Positions 5,204 to 13,415 of a stretch of DNA of 14,454 bases are shown piece by piece. How positions within the stretch are numbered: the first letter of the stretch is position 1; every line of letters begins with the position of its first letter. The notes below the pieces were generated by a model that saw only the letters and a program-made list of their open reading frames with translations, did not search any database and was not told where the DNA came from. Source of the stretch: an uncultured Acidimicrobiaceae bacterium (GTDB taxonomy: Bacteria; Actinomycetota; Acidimicrobiia; Acidimicrobiales; MedAcidi-G1); contig CAJXIS010000012.1 in NCBI GenBank assembly GCA_913054115.1, positions 1 to 14,454 of the forward strand, written 5' to 3'. The position numbers and the translations under genes are program-made.

Positions 5204-6307
5204 TCAGGCGACCAGATAGCTGCTGATGCCGCCCTCGTCGGTGCGCTCGGCGCTGCCGGTCAACCGGAGGTGTTCGAGGTGGGCGTAGGTCTCGCTGGCG
5301 GCCATGTAACCCCATGAACGCTCCTTGAAGAGGCGCTGCATGTAGGCCTCGACCGTTGCGGAGCCGAGTTCGCTGCCTGCCTCGCGGATGACGTCGAGGC
5401 GTTCGCCGTGGTGGCGCCGGATGTCTTCGGCCCGGCCGGCCAGGTCGGTGAACGGGTGGCCGTGGGCGGGCAGCACCAGGGAGACGGCGGCGAACTCCTC
5501 CATCCGGTCGAGCGAGTCCATGAACATGGCGAGCGGGTCCTCGAGTTCGGACACCCCGCCGATGTGCGGCGTGATGGTCGGCAGCACATGGTCGCCGGAG
5601 AGGAACAGCCCGTCGGCCGGGTCGTAGAGGCAGAGGTGGTCGTGGGTGTGGCCGGGCGTGTGGACGGCGAGCCATGTGCGGCCGCCGAGGACGATCTCGT
5701 CGGCGTCGTCGACCGTCTGGTCGGGGCGGGGGACCCGAAAGGCCCGTGGGCCCAGACCCCCCTCACTCCAGGACTTCATCTCCTCGATGGGCGGGGGCTC
5801 GCTGATGGTGCCCCAGGGGGTGGCCCGCCGCATTCCCTCCCGAAATGCCTCGATGGCTGCATCGACCGATGTCTCGTCGGTATCGGCGAGGGGTTCTTCG
5901 AGGAGTTCCGCCAGATCGGCCGCGGCACCTCGGGTCTCGTCGTTGCCGTAGACCGACCGGAAGTCGGCGTGGGTGAGCAGGGTGGCGCCCGACTCGTCGC
6001 GCAGCTGGTGCACGCCGCCGAAGTGGTCTGGGTGGCTGTGCGTGACGACGATGGTGTGGACGTGTTCGACACGTGCATCGATCTGCCCGAGCCGTTGGAC
6101 GAGGACCTTCCACGAAGCGTCACCCGGGAGGCCGGGGTCGACGAGCGCAAGGCCCCGTTCGTCCTCGAGGGCGTAGCAGTTGACGTGTCCCAGCCCGGGC
6201 ATCGAGATGGGCAGTTGCAGCCGGTAGAGGTTCGGTGCCAGTTCCAGGATCTCGTCGCCGGCGGGTTCCTGCTCCTCGCGGCGGATCGGAGCGGCTGATT
6301 CGGTCAT
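5204..6307 (-). CDS. Metallo-beta-lactamase-fold hydrolase
   Basis: Cytoplasmic two-metal hydrolase of 367 residues. The MBL signature THSHPDH is at 89-95 (H90, H92, D94, H95). The next ligands follow in order: PGHTHDH (H220), SGDH (D239) and PAHGHP (H282/H284). The C-terminal 75 residues, after the last ligand, look like the winged-helix tail of LACTB2-like family members (SATVEAYMQRLFKERSWGYMAASETYAHLEHL). An insert of about 80 residues, rich in Glu/Ala, separates the first and second metal motifs. The substrate cannot be read from sequence; thioesters, nucleic acids and lactones are all cut by relatives. The start at 6307 has a TAGGGT box seven bases upstream. It is transcribed apart from orn, which ends 75 bp before it on the same strand. 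Confidence 0.9.
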   Translation of the reverse strand: MTESAAPIRREEQEPAGDEILELAPNLYRLQLPISMPGLGHVNCYALEDERGLALVDPGLPGDASWKVLVQRLGQIDARVEHVHTIVVTHSHPDHFGGVHQLRDESGATLLTHADFRSVYGNDETRGAAADLAELLEEPLADTDETSVDAAIEAFREGMRRATPWGTISEPPPIEEMKSWSEGGLGPRAFRVPRPDQTVDDADEIVLGGRTWLAVHTPGHTHDHLCLYDPADGLFLSGDHVLPTITPHIGGVSELEDPLAMFMDSLDRMEEFAAVSLVLPAHGHPFTDLAGRAEDIRRHHGERLDVIREAGSELGSATVEAYMQRLFKERSWGYMAASETYAHLEHLRLTGSAERTDEGGISSYLVA

Positions 6308-6320
6308 CCGGGCGACCCTA
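6305..6320 (-). promoter_or_regulatory. Leaderless -10 element of the MBL-fold gene
   Basis: Minus strand TAGGGT (6320-6315), seven bases, ATG (6307-6305); no Shine-Dalgarno. Confidence 0.6.
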
Positions 6321-6382
6321 GGTGGGACCGTTCGCGCCGAGCGAAGCGGCGAGTGGGTGGGGCGAGCGGCCAGGGGCGGGCC

Positions 6383-6925
<543 letters not shown>

Positions 6926-6928
<3 letters not shown>

Positions 6929-6941
6929 GTCGCTGAGCCTA
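6926..6941 (-). promoter_or_regulatory. Leaderless -10 element of orn
   Basis: Minus strand TAGGCT (6941-6936), seven bases, ATG (6928-6926). Confidence 0.6.
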
Positions 6942-6982
6942 CGGGGGGTGCATTCGCCGCTGGTGGGATCGACGCCGGCCGC

Positions 6983-6997
6983 TAGTGTCCGCCCGTG
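6983..6997 (+). promoter_or_regulatory. Leaderless -10 element of dut
   Basis: TAGTGT (6983-6988), six bases, GTG (6995-6997). It is 41 bp from the divergent orn box. Confidence 0.6.
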
Positions 6998-7432
6998 CTC
7001 GAGATCCCCCTGCTGCGCCTCGACCCGGACCTGCCGATGCCCGTCTACGCCCGTGAGGGCGATGCGGGCGCCGACCTCGTGGCCAGTGAGTCGGTGACCC
7101 TCGCCCCGGGCGGTGGTCGAGCGCTGGTGCCCACGGGAGCGGCCATCGCCATCCCCGAGGGCTATGCGGGGTTCGTGCAGCCCCGCAGCGGGCTCGCCCT
7201 GCGGCACGGCGTGACGTGCCTCAACACCCCCGGCCTGATCGACGCCGGCTACCGGGGCGAGCTCAAGGTGCTGCTCGTCAACACCGATCCGTCCGAGCCG
7301 TTCGACGTGGTGCGTGGCGAGCGCATCGCCCAACTGGTGATCCAGCGGGTCGAGTCGTGCCGGTTCGTCGAGGTCGGGGAGCTGCCCGATTCCGAGCGGG
7401 GCGAGGGCGGATTCGGGTCGACGGGCCGCTGA
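6995..7432 (+). CDS. dut: Deoxyuridine 5'-triphosphate nucleotidohydrolase (dUTPase)
   Basis: Hydrolyses dUTP to dUMP and pyrophosphate, keeping uracil out of DNA and supplying dUMP for thymidylate synthesis. It has 145 residues, usual for the trimeric bacterial enzyme. All five motifs are present in order: [33 protein letters not shown] (catalytic Asp and Tyr), [10 protein letters not shown], and the C-terminal arm [11 protein letters not shown] with the Phe that stacks on uracil. The GTG start at 6995 is set by the TAGTGT box and by the [10 protein letters not shown] opening. Its stop is 22 bp from the convergent stop of the small minus-strand gene; a CCGGCGCGCCGG palindrome overlaps this gap and may help end both transcripts. 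Confidence 0.97.
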   Translation: MLEIPLLRLDPDLPMPVYAREGDAGADLVASESVTLAPGGGRALVPTGAAIAIPEGYAGFVQPRSGLALRHGVTCLNTPGLIDAGYRGELKVLLVNTDPSEPFDVVRGERIAQLVIQRVESCRFVEVGELPDSERGEGGFGSTGR

Positions 7433-7454
7433 CCGGCGCGCCGGCCGGGGACAC

Positions 7455-7733
7455 CTAGGTCCGGGGCGCCTCGAGGGTCATGGTGCCGCCGGATCCGGTG
7501 AGCACGATCTCGACCGCCGTCTCGGTTGTGCGGTAGTCGATCGTCAGGTCGCCTCCTGCGCCGATCAGGTCTGCTGCGGCCTCTTTGAGGGATGTGGCGA
7601 GGTCGCCGAGGTCGCCGGGTTCGATCCGGTGGATGCGCAGCAGCACGGTCAGGCACACCCGGGGGAGGTCGGTGAACAGGGGGTCGGCGGGGATGCGCAG
7701 CGTGACGGTGTCGTGCACGATTTCGGCATCCAT
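7455..7733 (-). CDS. Small protein resembling a degenerate anti-sigma-factor kinase domain
   Basis: A 92-residue cytoplasmic protein. The opening VTLRIPADPLFTDLPRVCLTVLLRI (about 10-34) and DLGDLATSLKEAAADLI (41-57) resemble the start of RsbW/SpoIIAB-type HATPase domains, where the second segment carries the N-box. The N-box asparagine is missing, and the protein stops before the glycine-rich ATP-binding boxes, so it should not be an active kinase. The end (DLTIDYRTTETAVEIVLTGSGG) keeps the strand pattern of that fold. It could be a small binding protein or an unrelated alpha/beta protein. The start ATG 7733 is divergent from the DUF4031 gene, 45 bp apart. A CACACT hexamer six bases upstream is a weak version of the leaderless box. 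Confidence 0.65.
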   Translation of the reverse strand: MDAEIVHDTVTLRIPADPLFTDLPRVCLTVLLRIHRIEPGDLGDLATSLKEAAADLIGAGGDLTIDYRTTETAVEIVLTGSGGTMTLEAPRT

Positions 7734-7778
7734 GGCGCAAGTGTGGCACTTTGGCGCTCGACTGGCCCAGCATGGGGT

Positions 7779-8291
7779 ATGGCGATCCTCGTCGACGACG
7801 CGATCTGGCCCTGGAGGGGCCGACGCTGGGCCCATCTCGTGAGCGATGTCGGCATCGACGAGCTGCATGCCTTCGCCGCCGATCTCGGATTGCGCCGCAT
7901 GGGTTTCCAGGGTGACCACTACGACGTGCCTGCCGAGACACGTGATCGGGCGCTTGCCATGGGTGCGGAGGCGGTGGGTGGTCGGGAGCTGCTCGGTCGC
8001 CTGAAGGCCGCCGGGTTGCGCCTTGCACCGGGCCGACGGCCGGGCTCGTGGGATGAGGTTGGCAGGTGGCGTCGTCCCGGGGAGGTCGACGGCGTTCCGG
8101 CTGCGCTCCTCGAGGCCCTTGACGGGGTCGGCACCGGCGTTGGTGATGTCGAGATATCGGCGTGGCGTCGGGGGGACGAGGCGGCCCTGGTCGTCTCGGC
8201 AGAGGTCCCGATCGGGTTCGTCCCGTTGGTCGGGGTCGAACACCGCCTCACCGACGGTGGGTGCCTGCTGGAGTTGTTGGCCCAGCGCTAG
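7779..8291 (+). CDS. DUF4031 domain-containing protein
   Basis: A 170-residue cytoplasmic protein of unknown function. Residues 1-80 match the DUF4031 pattern as I know it: MAILVDDAIWPWRGRRWAHL, then HLVSDVGIDELHAFA and FQGDHYDVP. The GDHYDVP segment, with its acidic and histidine residues, is the most conserved part of that family. The remaining half (PGRRPGSWDEVGRW onward) is less typical and ends with a beta-rich stretch. The ATG at 7779 is chosen because the domain starts there; an earlier in-frame extension has no family similarity. Its TAG stop overlaps the TAG stop of the convergent gene within one CTAG. Confidence 0.82.
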   Translation: MAILVDDAIWPWRGRRWAHLVSDVGIDELHAFAADLGLRRMGFQGDHYDVPAETRDRALAMGAEAVGGRELLGRLKAAGLRLAPGRRPGSWDEVGRWRRPGEVDGVPAALLEALDGVGTGVGDVEISAWRRGDEAALVVSAEVPIGFVPLVGVEHRLTDGGCLLELLAQR

Positions 8292-8959
8292 CGGTCTCCG
8301 CAGGTCCCGAGCTTCCCGACCCAGGGCAGCCGGCCGGACCAGAGCCGAACGACCTTCTCGCCGTCGGTCTGGAACATGACCCGGTAGGCCTTGTCGGCCT
8401 CGTCGCGGGGGACGAAGGCCAGCAGGTTGCCGGAGCCGTCGGGCAGTGGCGACGACTGGATTCGTTCGCCGAACATGTCGGTGATGCGGTCCTCGGTGTC
8501 GCCGATGCCGGCCCCGGACCGTGTCGTGATCTCGTCGGTGTCGATGTCGACCCGCTCGACGGTTCCGTCGACGATCCAGAAGGTGATGCCCTCGGGGGCG
8601 TCGTCGGGGGTGACGAGGTAGCAGGGACCGGTCGGGGTGATCGGCGTGAATCGGCTGCCGGCGGCGACCTGGGCGTCGGCGACGGTCATGCCGAAGTAGA
8701 CGGTGTCGAGCCCGACCGTGGTCACCGACGAGGAGGTTCCGAGCTTCGGCGAGCCGATGCCCTCGACGGGGGGCAGCGTGCCGAGGGAAAGGGGATCGAG
8801 CGTCGTCGTGGTCGAGGTGGTGGTGGTCGACGTGGTGCTGGTGGTCGACGTGGTGGTCGTGGTGGGGGGCGTGTCGTCCCCGGATCGGCCACAGGTGCCG
8901 AGGAACAGCACGAAGGCGACGAGGATCAGGGCGATGCCGGCAACGGCGAGCGACCGCAT
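8288..8959 (-). CDS. Membrane-anchored or lipoprotein-like secreted protein with Thr-rich linker
   Basis: A 223-residue exported protein of unknown function. Residues 1-20 are a hydrophobic signal or anchor (RSLAVAGIALILVAFVLFLG) ending at LGTC; C23 could be lipidated, though Thr before the Cys is unusual. A low-complexity linker of Thr and Ser runs from about 30 to 54. The outer domain (about 75-223) includes DTVYFGMTVADAQVAAGSRF, a pattern seen in small secreted actinobacterial domains. It also has two cysteines (GPCYLV and GTCGDR) that could form a disulfide across the domain. The start at 8959 has TACGCT seven bases upstream. It is divergent from the NagZ-type gene, with 71 bp between starts. 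Confidence 0.8.
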   Translation of the reverse strand: MRSLAVAGIALILVAFVLFLGTCGRSGDDTPPTTTTTSTTSTTSTTTTSTTTTLDPLSLGTLPPVEGIGSPKLGTSSSVTTVGLDTVYFGMTVADAQVAAGSRFTPITPTGPCYLVTPDDAPEGITFWIVDGTVERVDIDTDEITTRSGAGIGDTEDRITDMFGERIQSSPLPDGSGNLLAFVPRDEADKAYRVMFQTDGEKVVRLWSGRLPWVGKLGTCGDR

Positions 8960-8972
8960 GTGGGCGAGCGTA
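8957..8972 (-). promoter_or_regulatory. Leaderless -10 element of the Thr-rich secreted protein gene
   Basis: Minus strand TACGCT (8972-8967), seven bases, ATG (8959-8957). Confidence 0.58.
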
Positions 8973-9030
8973 GAGCAGCGATCCGGTCGAGTTCGTGCGC
9001 CCCGGCCCGGAATGTGATGCACTAGCCACT

Positions 9031-10254
9031 GTGCGGAAAATGATGGCGGTACTGGTTGCCGCGGTTCTTGCGGGTTGTGGATCGTCGGTCACCGTCGCGC
9101 CTACGTCCACGACCACGAGTTCGACCACGAGTTCGACCTCGACGACGACCTCGACGACGACGCTGCCGGTCACCACCACGACGCTGCCGCCCACCTCGAC
9201 GACGGCGGAGCCGTCGACCACGACCACGTCATCGACGACGACCACCACCACGACGCTGCCCGGCCCGACGGCCGCTGCGTGCATCGCGCAGCTGGCGCCG
9301 GCCACACGCGTCGGCCAGGTGCTGCTGCCGGTCGTCGAGCAGGCTGGGCTCGAAGAGGTGGTCGCACTGGCCGAACGCGGCCTGGTCGGCGGCGTGGTCA
9401 TCATCGGGAAGCCCGACGAAGGGATCACCGACGCGATCGCAGCCCTGCAGGCGTCGTCGATCACCGGCCGCCTGGTCATCGCCGTCGACGAGGAGGGCGG
9501 CAGCGTCCAACGCCTCGACGGCCTGCTCGGCAGGCTTCCCTCCGCCTACGGGCTGACGGAGTTGGAGCCTCGACAGGTCCGCGTGGTGATCGCCGATCGG
9601 GCGGCGGCCATGGCGGACCTGGGTTTCACGGTCAACCTGGCACCGGTGCTCGATGTGGGTGCAGGTCCCGGCATCGGTTCGCGGTCGTTCGGCGACGAGC
9701 CGAACGTGGTCGTCACGTACGGGCGGGCGTTCGCCGACGGTGTTCTCGCCGGTGGCCTCGTTCCGGTGGCCAAGCACTTCCCGGGACATGGGCGGGCGAG
9801 CGCCGACAGCCATCTCGACCTGCCGACCACGCCGCCGTTCGAGGATCTCTCGGGATTCGACCTCCTCCCGTGGCGGGGCCTGACAGAGGGCACGGCGGTG
9901 ATGGTCGGGCACCTCGACGTGCCGGGGCTCACGAATGGCATGCCGGCGAGCCTCTCGCCGGAGGCCATCGACGGGCTGCTCCGAACGGAGTTGGGCTTCG
10001 ACGGCGTGGTCTTCACCGACGACCTCGCCATGGGGGCGATCGAAGAGGTCACGACGCTTCCGAAGGCGGCCGTGCTCGCACTCGTGGCGGGTGCCGACCT
10101 GTTGATCACCGGCGGTGTCGATGACGTGATCCCGGCTGCCTGGGAGATCGTGATGGCGCTCGACGACAGGAGCCTGGACGAGGCACGCCTGAACGAGGCC
10201 GTGGGCCGGGCATTCGCGCTTCGTGGCGTCGATCCGTGCACGCTGGTGTCGTGA
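9031..10254 (+). CDS. nagZ: Glycoside hydrolase family 3 beta-N-acetylhexosaminidase, lipoprotein
   Basis: Probable N-acetylglucosaminidase acting on peptidoglycan fragments outside the membrane; 407 residues. Signal: MRKMMAVLVAAVLAGC with lipobox LAGC (C16). A Thr/Ser/Pro linker covers 21-80. The GH3 barrel follows: VDEEGGSVQRL (about 155-165), KHFPGHG (248-254), the loop His in ADSHLDLP (H261), and FTDDLAMGAI with the probable nucleophile D330. The KHFPGHG...D-S-H arrangement is that of NagZ-type enzymes, which use His as acid/base. Gram-negative NagZ is cytoplasmic, whereas Gram-positive versions are exported lipoproteins, which fits. The GTG start gives the Arg/Lys n-region; ATG at 9040 is the alternative. 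The upstream box here is weak (TGCACT, seven bases before GTG). It overlaps the next gene by 4 bp. Confidence 0.9.
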   Translation: MRKMMAVLVAAVLAGCGSSVTVAPTSTTTSSTTSSTSTTTSTTTLPVTTTTLPPTSTTAEPSTTTTSSTTTTTTTLPGPTAAACIAQLAPATRVGQVLLPVVEQAGLEEVVALAERGLVGGVVIIGKPDEGITDAIAALQASSITGRLVIAVDEEGGSVQRLDGLLGRLPSAYGLTELEPRQVRVVIADRAAAMADLGFTVNLAPVLDVGAGPGIGSRSFGDEPNVVVTYGRAFADGVLAGGLVPVAKHFPGHGRASADSHLDLPTTPPFEDLSGFDLLPWRGLTEGTAVMVGHLDVPGLTNGMPASLSPEAIDGLLRTELGFDGVVFTDDLAMGAIEEVTTLPKAAVLALVAGADLLITGGVDDVIPAAWEIVMALDDRSLDEARLNEAVGRAFALRGVDPCTLVS

Positions 10255-10631
10255 ACGTCGGTGGTCCCTTTCCCGCGCCTGCAGATCGGGAACTGAACAA
10301 GCGTCTGCGGACCGAGCACTTCGTCCACCTCGACGCCAACCCCGACTGGGCGCCGTCCGCGCTCCGACGTTGGCCGCGGGGAGTCGTGCGGTTCCACAAC
10401 CGCCTGTCGCCCCGGCTGCCGATGACCCATCCACTGGGCTGGATCGAGGGCACCACGTGGGCCGACGACCGGGAGCGCGAGCGCATCGACGGCCTTCCCG
10501 ACGACGAGCAGGGGGCGGCACGGCTGCTGCACGAGCGGGCCGTCCACTTCCGGGTCCTGCGGACCACCACGGCGCCGGGCTGGGCGGACTGGAAGCCGGA
10601 GGAGGAAGGCGAACCGGCCGAGGCAGACTGA
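10251..10631 (+). CDS. Hypothetical protein, 126 residues
   Basis: I do not recognise this protein. It begins MNVGGPFPAPADRELNKRLR and is rich in Arg, Trp, Asp and Glu, with an acidic tail (KPEEEGEPAEAD). No signal peptide or membrane segment is visible, so it should be cytoplasmic. A central stretch with PRLPMTHPLGWIEGTTW (about 57-73) and DDEQGAARLLHERAVHFRVL looks like a compact folded domain. It is real by context: its GTG start shares four bases with the NagZ-type stop (GTGA), and its stop is 8 bp before the next start. So it is translationally coupled in an operon. Confidence 0.75.
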   Translation: MNVGGPFPAPADRELNKRLRTEHFVHLDANPDWAPSALRRWPRGVVRFHNRLSPRLPMTHPLGWIEGTTWADDRERERIDGLPDDEQGAARLLHERAVHFRVLRTTTAPGWADWKPEEEGEPAEAD

Positions 10632-10639
10632 GCGGAGCG

Positions 10640-11680
10640 ATGGACTTCAACCACTTCCTCTCCAGCTACTACCCGGACCCGGAGTACGGGGGGCGGCGCC
10701 TCTATGCGGACATGGTCGAGCAGGCTGTGGCCGCCGAGCGCCTCGGCTACCGCGGCGTGACGCTGCCCGAGCACCACCTCATCAACGTGCTGATCACCCC
10801 GTCGCCGCTGCTGATGGCGGTGAAGGTGGCCGGTGTCACCGAGCGGCTCGAGCTGGTCACCTCGGTGGTCGTCCTGCCGCTGCACGACATGCGGATGCTG
10901 GCCGGCGAGATCGTCCAGGCCGACATCCTCACCGATGGGCGCCTGGTCGTCGGCGTGGGCCGTGGCGCCTTCGCCTACGAGATGGAGCGGATGGGGTCGC
11001 CCATCGAGACGTCGAGGGAGAAGTTCGACGAGAGCCTCGATGTGCTGATCGCCCTGCTGACCGGGGAGGAGGTCGAGTGGCACGGCGACTGGTATGACTT
11101 CGAGCCGTTGACGATCATGCCCCGGCCGATGACGCAGCCCATGCCGCCGATCATGGTGGCCGTGCTGAACCCGCCGGGGATCGCCGCCTCCACGAAGCGG
11201 GGCTTCAACATCCAGACGACGCCGTTGTCGGGGGCGCCGGAACTGTTCCGGCAGCAGGTCGCCGCCCACAAGGACGCCAAGGCCGAGATGGGCGCCGCCG
11301 GCGAGCACCTGCGGATCATGATGTCGCGGGTCGTCTACTGCGCCAGCGATGCCGCCCACGCCCGCGAGATGCTCGAACGGGCACACGACTACTACGGCCG
11401 GTTCGACAACGTGTTCACCGGCCCTGGCCTCGTGAGCAACGGCTGCATCGCCCCGCTGCCGTGCGCCAAGACCGTCGAGGAACTCGATGAAAACCTCATC
11501 ATCTGCCCGCCGGGGGAGATGGTCGACCGGTTGGCCGAGTACCACGAGGCGGGCATCGACGAGGTCATCCTGAGCTCGAACATGGGCCAGCCCCAGGGCG
11601 AGCACCTCGAGGCCATGGAGCGCTTCGCCTCCGAGGTGATGCCACACTTCTCGTCGGAACCTGCCGTCGTTCCCGCCTGA
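10640..11680 (+). CDS. LLM-class flavin- or F420-dependent oxidoreductase
   Basis: Luciferase-like monooxygenase family (PF00296) protein of 346 residues. The TIM-barrel signs are LYADMVEQAVAAERLGYRGVTLPEHH (PEHH near 44-47), the SPLLMAVKVAGVTERLELVTSVVVLPLHD segment, and VGVGRGAFAYEMERMG (about 107-122). The last two are typical strands and loops around the flavin or F420 site. A C-terminal part (PPGEMVDRLAEYHEAGIDEVIL) completes the barrel. Whether it uses FMNH2 or F420 cannot be decided. The substrate is unknown. A GGAG (10634-10637) lies just before ATG 10640, rather close. It sits in a plus-strand series with an alpha/beta hydrolase 22 bp downstream. Confidence 0.9.
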   Translation: MDFNHFLSSYYPDPEYGGRRLYADMVEQAVAAERLGYRGVTLPEHHLINVLITPSPLLMAVKVAGVTERLELVTSVVVLPLHDMRMLAGEIVQADILTDGRLVVGVGRGAFAYEMERMGSPIETSREKFDESLDVLIALLTGEEVEWHGDWYDFEPLTIMPRPMTQPMPPIMVAVLNPPGIAASTKRGFNIQTTPLSGAPELFRQQVAAHKDAKAEMGAAGEHLRIMMSRVVYCASDAAHAREMLERAHDYYGRFDNVFTGPGLVSNGCIAPLPCAKTVEELDENLIICPPGEMVDRLAEYHEAGIDEVILSSNMGQPQGEHLEAMERFASEVMPHFSSEPAVVPA

Positions 11681-11702
11681 CCCGCCGAAGGACCCGTCCC
11701 GC

Positions 11703-12482
11703 ATGCCCGCTGTCGACGTCGCCTACACCGTCACCGGTGAGGGGCCGCCCCTCTACCTGGTGCACGGCATCGGTTCCCGCCGCGCCACCTGGGACGCCAT
11801 GCTCCCGGCCCTTGCCGAGCATTTCACGTGTGTCGCCTACGACCTGCGGGGACACGGCGACAGCCCGGTGCCGCCGGTGCCGTATTCGCTCGACGAGCTG
11901 GTCGACGACCTCGAGGCGCTGCGGGAGCGGCTGGGCCACGAGCGGATCCATGTCATGGGGCACTCGTTGGGCGGTCAGATCGGCCCCGCCTACGCCCGTG
12001 CGCATCCGGAGCGCACGGCGTCGGTCGTGCTGCTCTCGACGGCCGCCGGCCGCACCGCCGACGACAGCGCCAAGGTCAAGGGCGTGGTGGCGGCGATGCG
12101 GGACCGGGGTGTCGAGGCGGTGCTCACGACGCTGGTCGAGCGCTGGTACACGGACGGCTTCATCGCCGCCCGGCCCGAGGTGATCGAGCACCGCATCGCC
12201 CAGGTGCTCGGCACGCCCGAGGACGTGTTCCTCAGCGTGTTCGACGTCTATGCCTCGACCGAGATGCTGGCCTGGCTGTCGCAGGTCGGGTGCCCGTGCC
12301 TGGTGTTGACCGGCGAGTTCGACGGGGGCTGCAACCCGCGGCTCAACGCCGTGATCAACGACGCCCTGCCGGACTCCGAGCTCGTGGTCCTCGCCGACCT
12401 CAAGCATTCGATCCTCGTCGAGGGCCCCGACCGGGTGCTGACGCCGGTGCTCGACTTCCTGCTGCGCCACCGGGACGCCTGA
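11703..12482 (+). CDS. Alpha/beta-fold hydrolase
   Basis: A 259-residue cytoplasmic esterase-like enzyme. The oxyanion region is YLVHGIGSRRATW (18-30), the strand-turn RGHGDS is at 49-54, and the nucleophile elbow GHSLGG is at 86-91 (S88). The acid is probably D207 in GEFDGG, and the histidine H235 in LKHSIL, so the triad is complete. The shape is close to ring-cleavage-product or 3-oxoadipate-enol-lactone hydrolases, but that level of naming is not safe. It lies 22 bp after the LLM oxidoreductase and 5 bp before the desaturase, consistent with one operon in lipid or aromatic breakdown. A GAAGGA about 10 bases upstream may be the ribosome site. Confidence 0.9.
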   Translation: MPAVDVAYTVTGEGPPLYLVHGIGSRRATWDAMLPALAEHFTCVAYDLRGHGDSPVPPVPYSLDELVDDLEALRERLGHERIHVMGHSLGGQIGPAYARAHPERTASVVLLSTAAGRTADDSAKVKGVVAAMRDRGVEAVLTTLVERWYTDGFIAARPEVIEHRIAQVLGTPEDVFLSVFDVYASTEMLAWLSQVGCPCLVLTGEFDGGCNPRLNAVINDALPDSELVVLADLKHSILVEGPDRVLTPVLDFLLRHRDA

Positions 12483-12487
12483 TCGCT

Positions 12488-13402
12488 GTGGCCGGACCCC
12501 GCATCGAGTGGCCCACGGTGGCGGTGGCCGCCGGCGTCTACGGCGGCTGGGTGGCGATCCTGTTCGTGCACGGGTCGCTGCCGTGGCCGGTCACGGTCGC
12601 CCTGCTGGCGCTGGTGATCGCCTGGCACGGTTCGCTCCAGCACGAGGCGCTGCACGGGCATCCATTCGCCGGCTCGTTCGCCAACGAGGTGGTTGGGTCG
12701 ATCCCGATCAGCCTGCGGCTGCCGTTTCGCGTCTACCGGCGGTCGCACCTGCGCCACCATGCCTGCGCCGACCTGACCGACACGGCGACCGACCCCGAGA
12801 GCTTCTACGTCACGGCCGCCGGCTGGTCGCGGGCGACGCCTGTCGGCCGGGCGTTCCTGTTGGCCCACCACACGCTGCCGGGCCGCATGCTGTTGGGCCC
12901 GATCGTCGAGAACGTGTCGATGGTGCGGCGCGACGTGGGCGAGATCCGCTCGGGTGACGGCCGGCTGCTGCGCTGGTGGACGGGCCACCTGGCGGCGGCG
13001 GCGTTCGTGGCCTGGCTGGTGGTGGCGGTGGCTGGGATTCCGATGTGGGTGTACCTGCTGGGCGTCTACGCCGGCAACGGGCTGAGCCTCGTGCGGTCGT
13101 ACCTCGAGCACCGCTACGTCGATGGCGACGCCACCCGCTCGGCCATCGTGCGTGCCTCGCTGCCGTGGCGCCTGTTGTTCCTCGACAACACCTTGCACGA
13201 CACGCACCACGAGCAGCCCGGCGTGCCGTGGTTCCGGTTGTCTGCGCTGGCCGCCGAGCTCGGCTCCGACGAGAGGGCCGCCGCCGGGGCAGGCCGCCAC
13301 CGTGGCTACGGGGTGGTGTTCGTCCGGCACCTGCTGCGCCCCTTCGACCATCCGGTCCACCCGCGTGAGCGGGCTGCCGCCGGCGTGGAGGCTTCCGCCT
13401 AG
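12488..13402 (+). CDS. Fatty acid desaturase-type membrane di-iron enzyme
   Basis: A 304-residue integral membrane oxidase. Three histidine boxes bind the di-iron centre: HEALH (52-56), HLRHH (87-91) and HDTHH (237-241), with an extra His in YLEHRY (H208). Hydrophobic segments occur at about 10-27, 33-50, 168-200. The boxes and order match PF00487, whose members desaturate, hydroxylate or ketolate lipids and carotenoids. At about 300 residues it is on the short side, nearer to bacterial hydroxylase/ketolase-like members. The GTG start at 12488 lies 5 bp after the hydrolase stop, suggesting coupling. The stop TAG (13400-13402) also forms the beginning of the promoter box of the next gene. Confidence 0.88.
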   Translation: MAGPRIEWPTVAVAAGVYGGWVAILFVHGSLPWPVTVALLALVIAWHGSLQHEALHGHPFAGSFANEVVGSIPISLRLPFRVYRRSHLRHHACADLTDTATDPESFYVTAAGWSRATPVGRAFLLAHHTLPGRMLLGPIVENVSMVRRDVGEIRSGDGRLLRWWTGHLAAAAFVAWLVVAVAGIPMWVYLLGVYAGNGLSLVRSYLEHRYVDGDATRSAIVRASLPWRLLFLDNTLHDTHHEQPGVPWFRLSALAAELGSDERAAAGAGRHRGYGVVFVRHLLRPFDHPVHPRERAAAGVEASA

Positions 13403-13415
13403 TCTCCCGCTGATG
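13400..13415 (+). promoter_or_regulatory. Leaderless -10 element of the dienelactone-hydrolase-like gene
   Basis: TAGTCT (13400-13405), seven bases, ATG (13413-13415). The first three bases are the stop codon of the desaturase, so the gene may be read both from the operon and on its own. Confidence 0.55.

Noticed and set aside
4931..5920. Large plus-strand ORFs opposite the whiB7 leader and MBL gene
   Set aside because: They are antisense shadows of high-GC genes, with low-complexity Arg/Pro/Gly translations and no motifs.
7434..7454. Strong bidirectional terminator between dut and the small minus-strand gene
   Set aside because: There is a CCGGCGCGCCGG palindrome but no loop-stem of good length and no T-tract; mentioned only in the dut entry.
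9018..9042. Leaderless box for the NagZ-type gene
   Set aside because: Candidates (TGCACT before GTG, CACTGT before ATG 9040) miss one key base of TAnnnT, so it was not counted with the seven clear cases.
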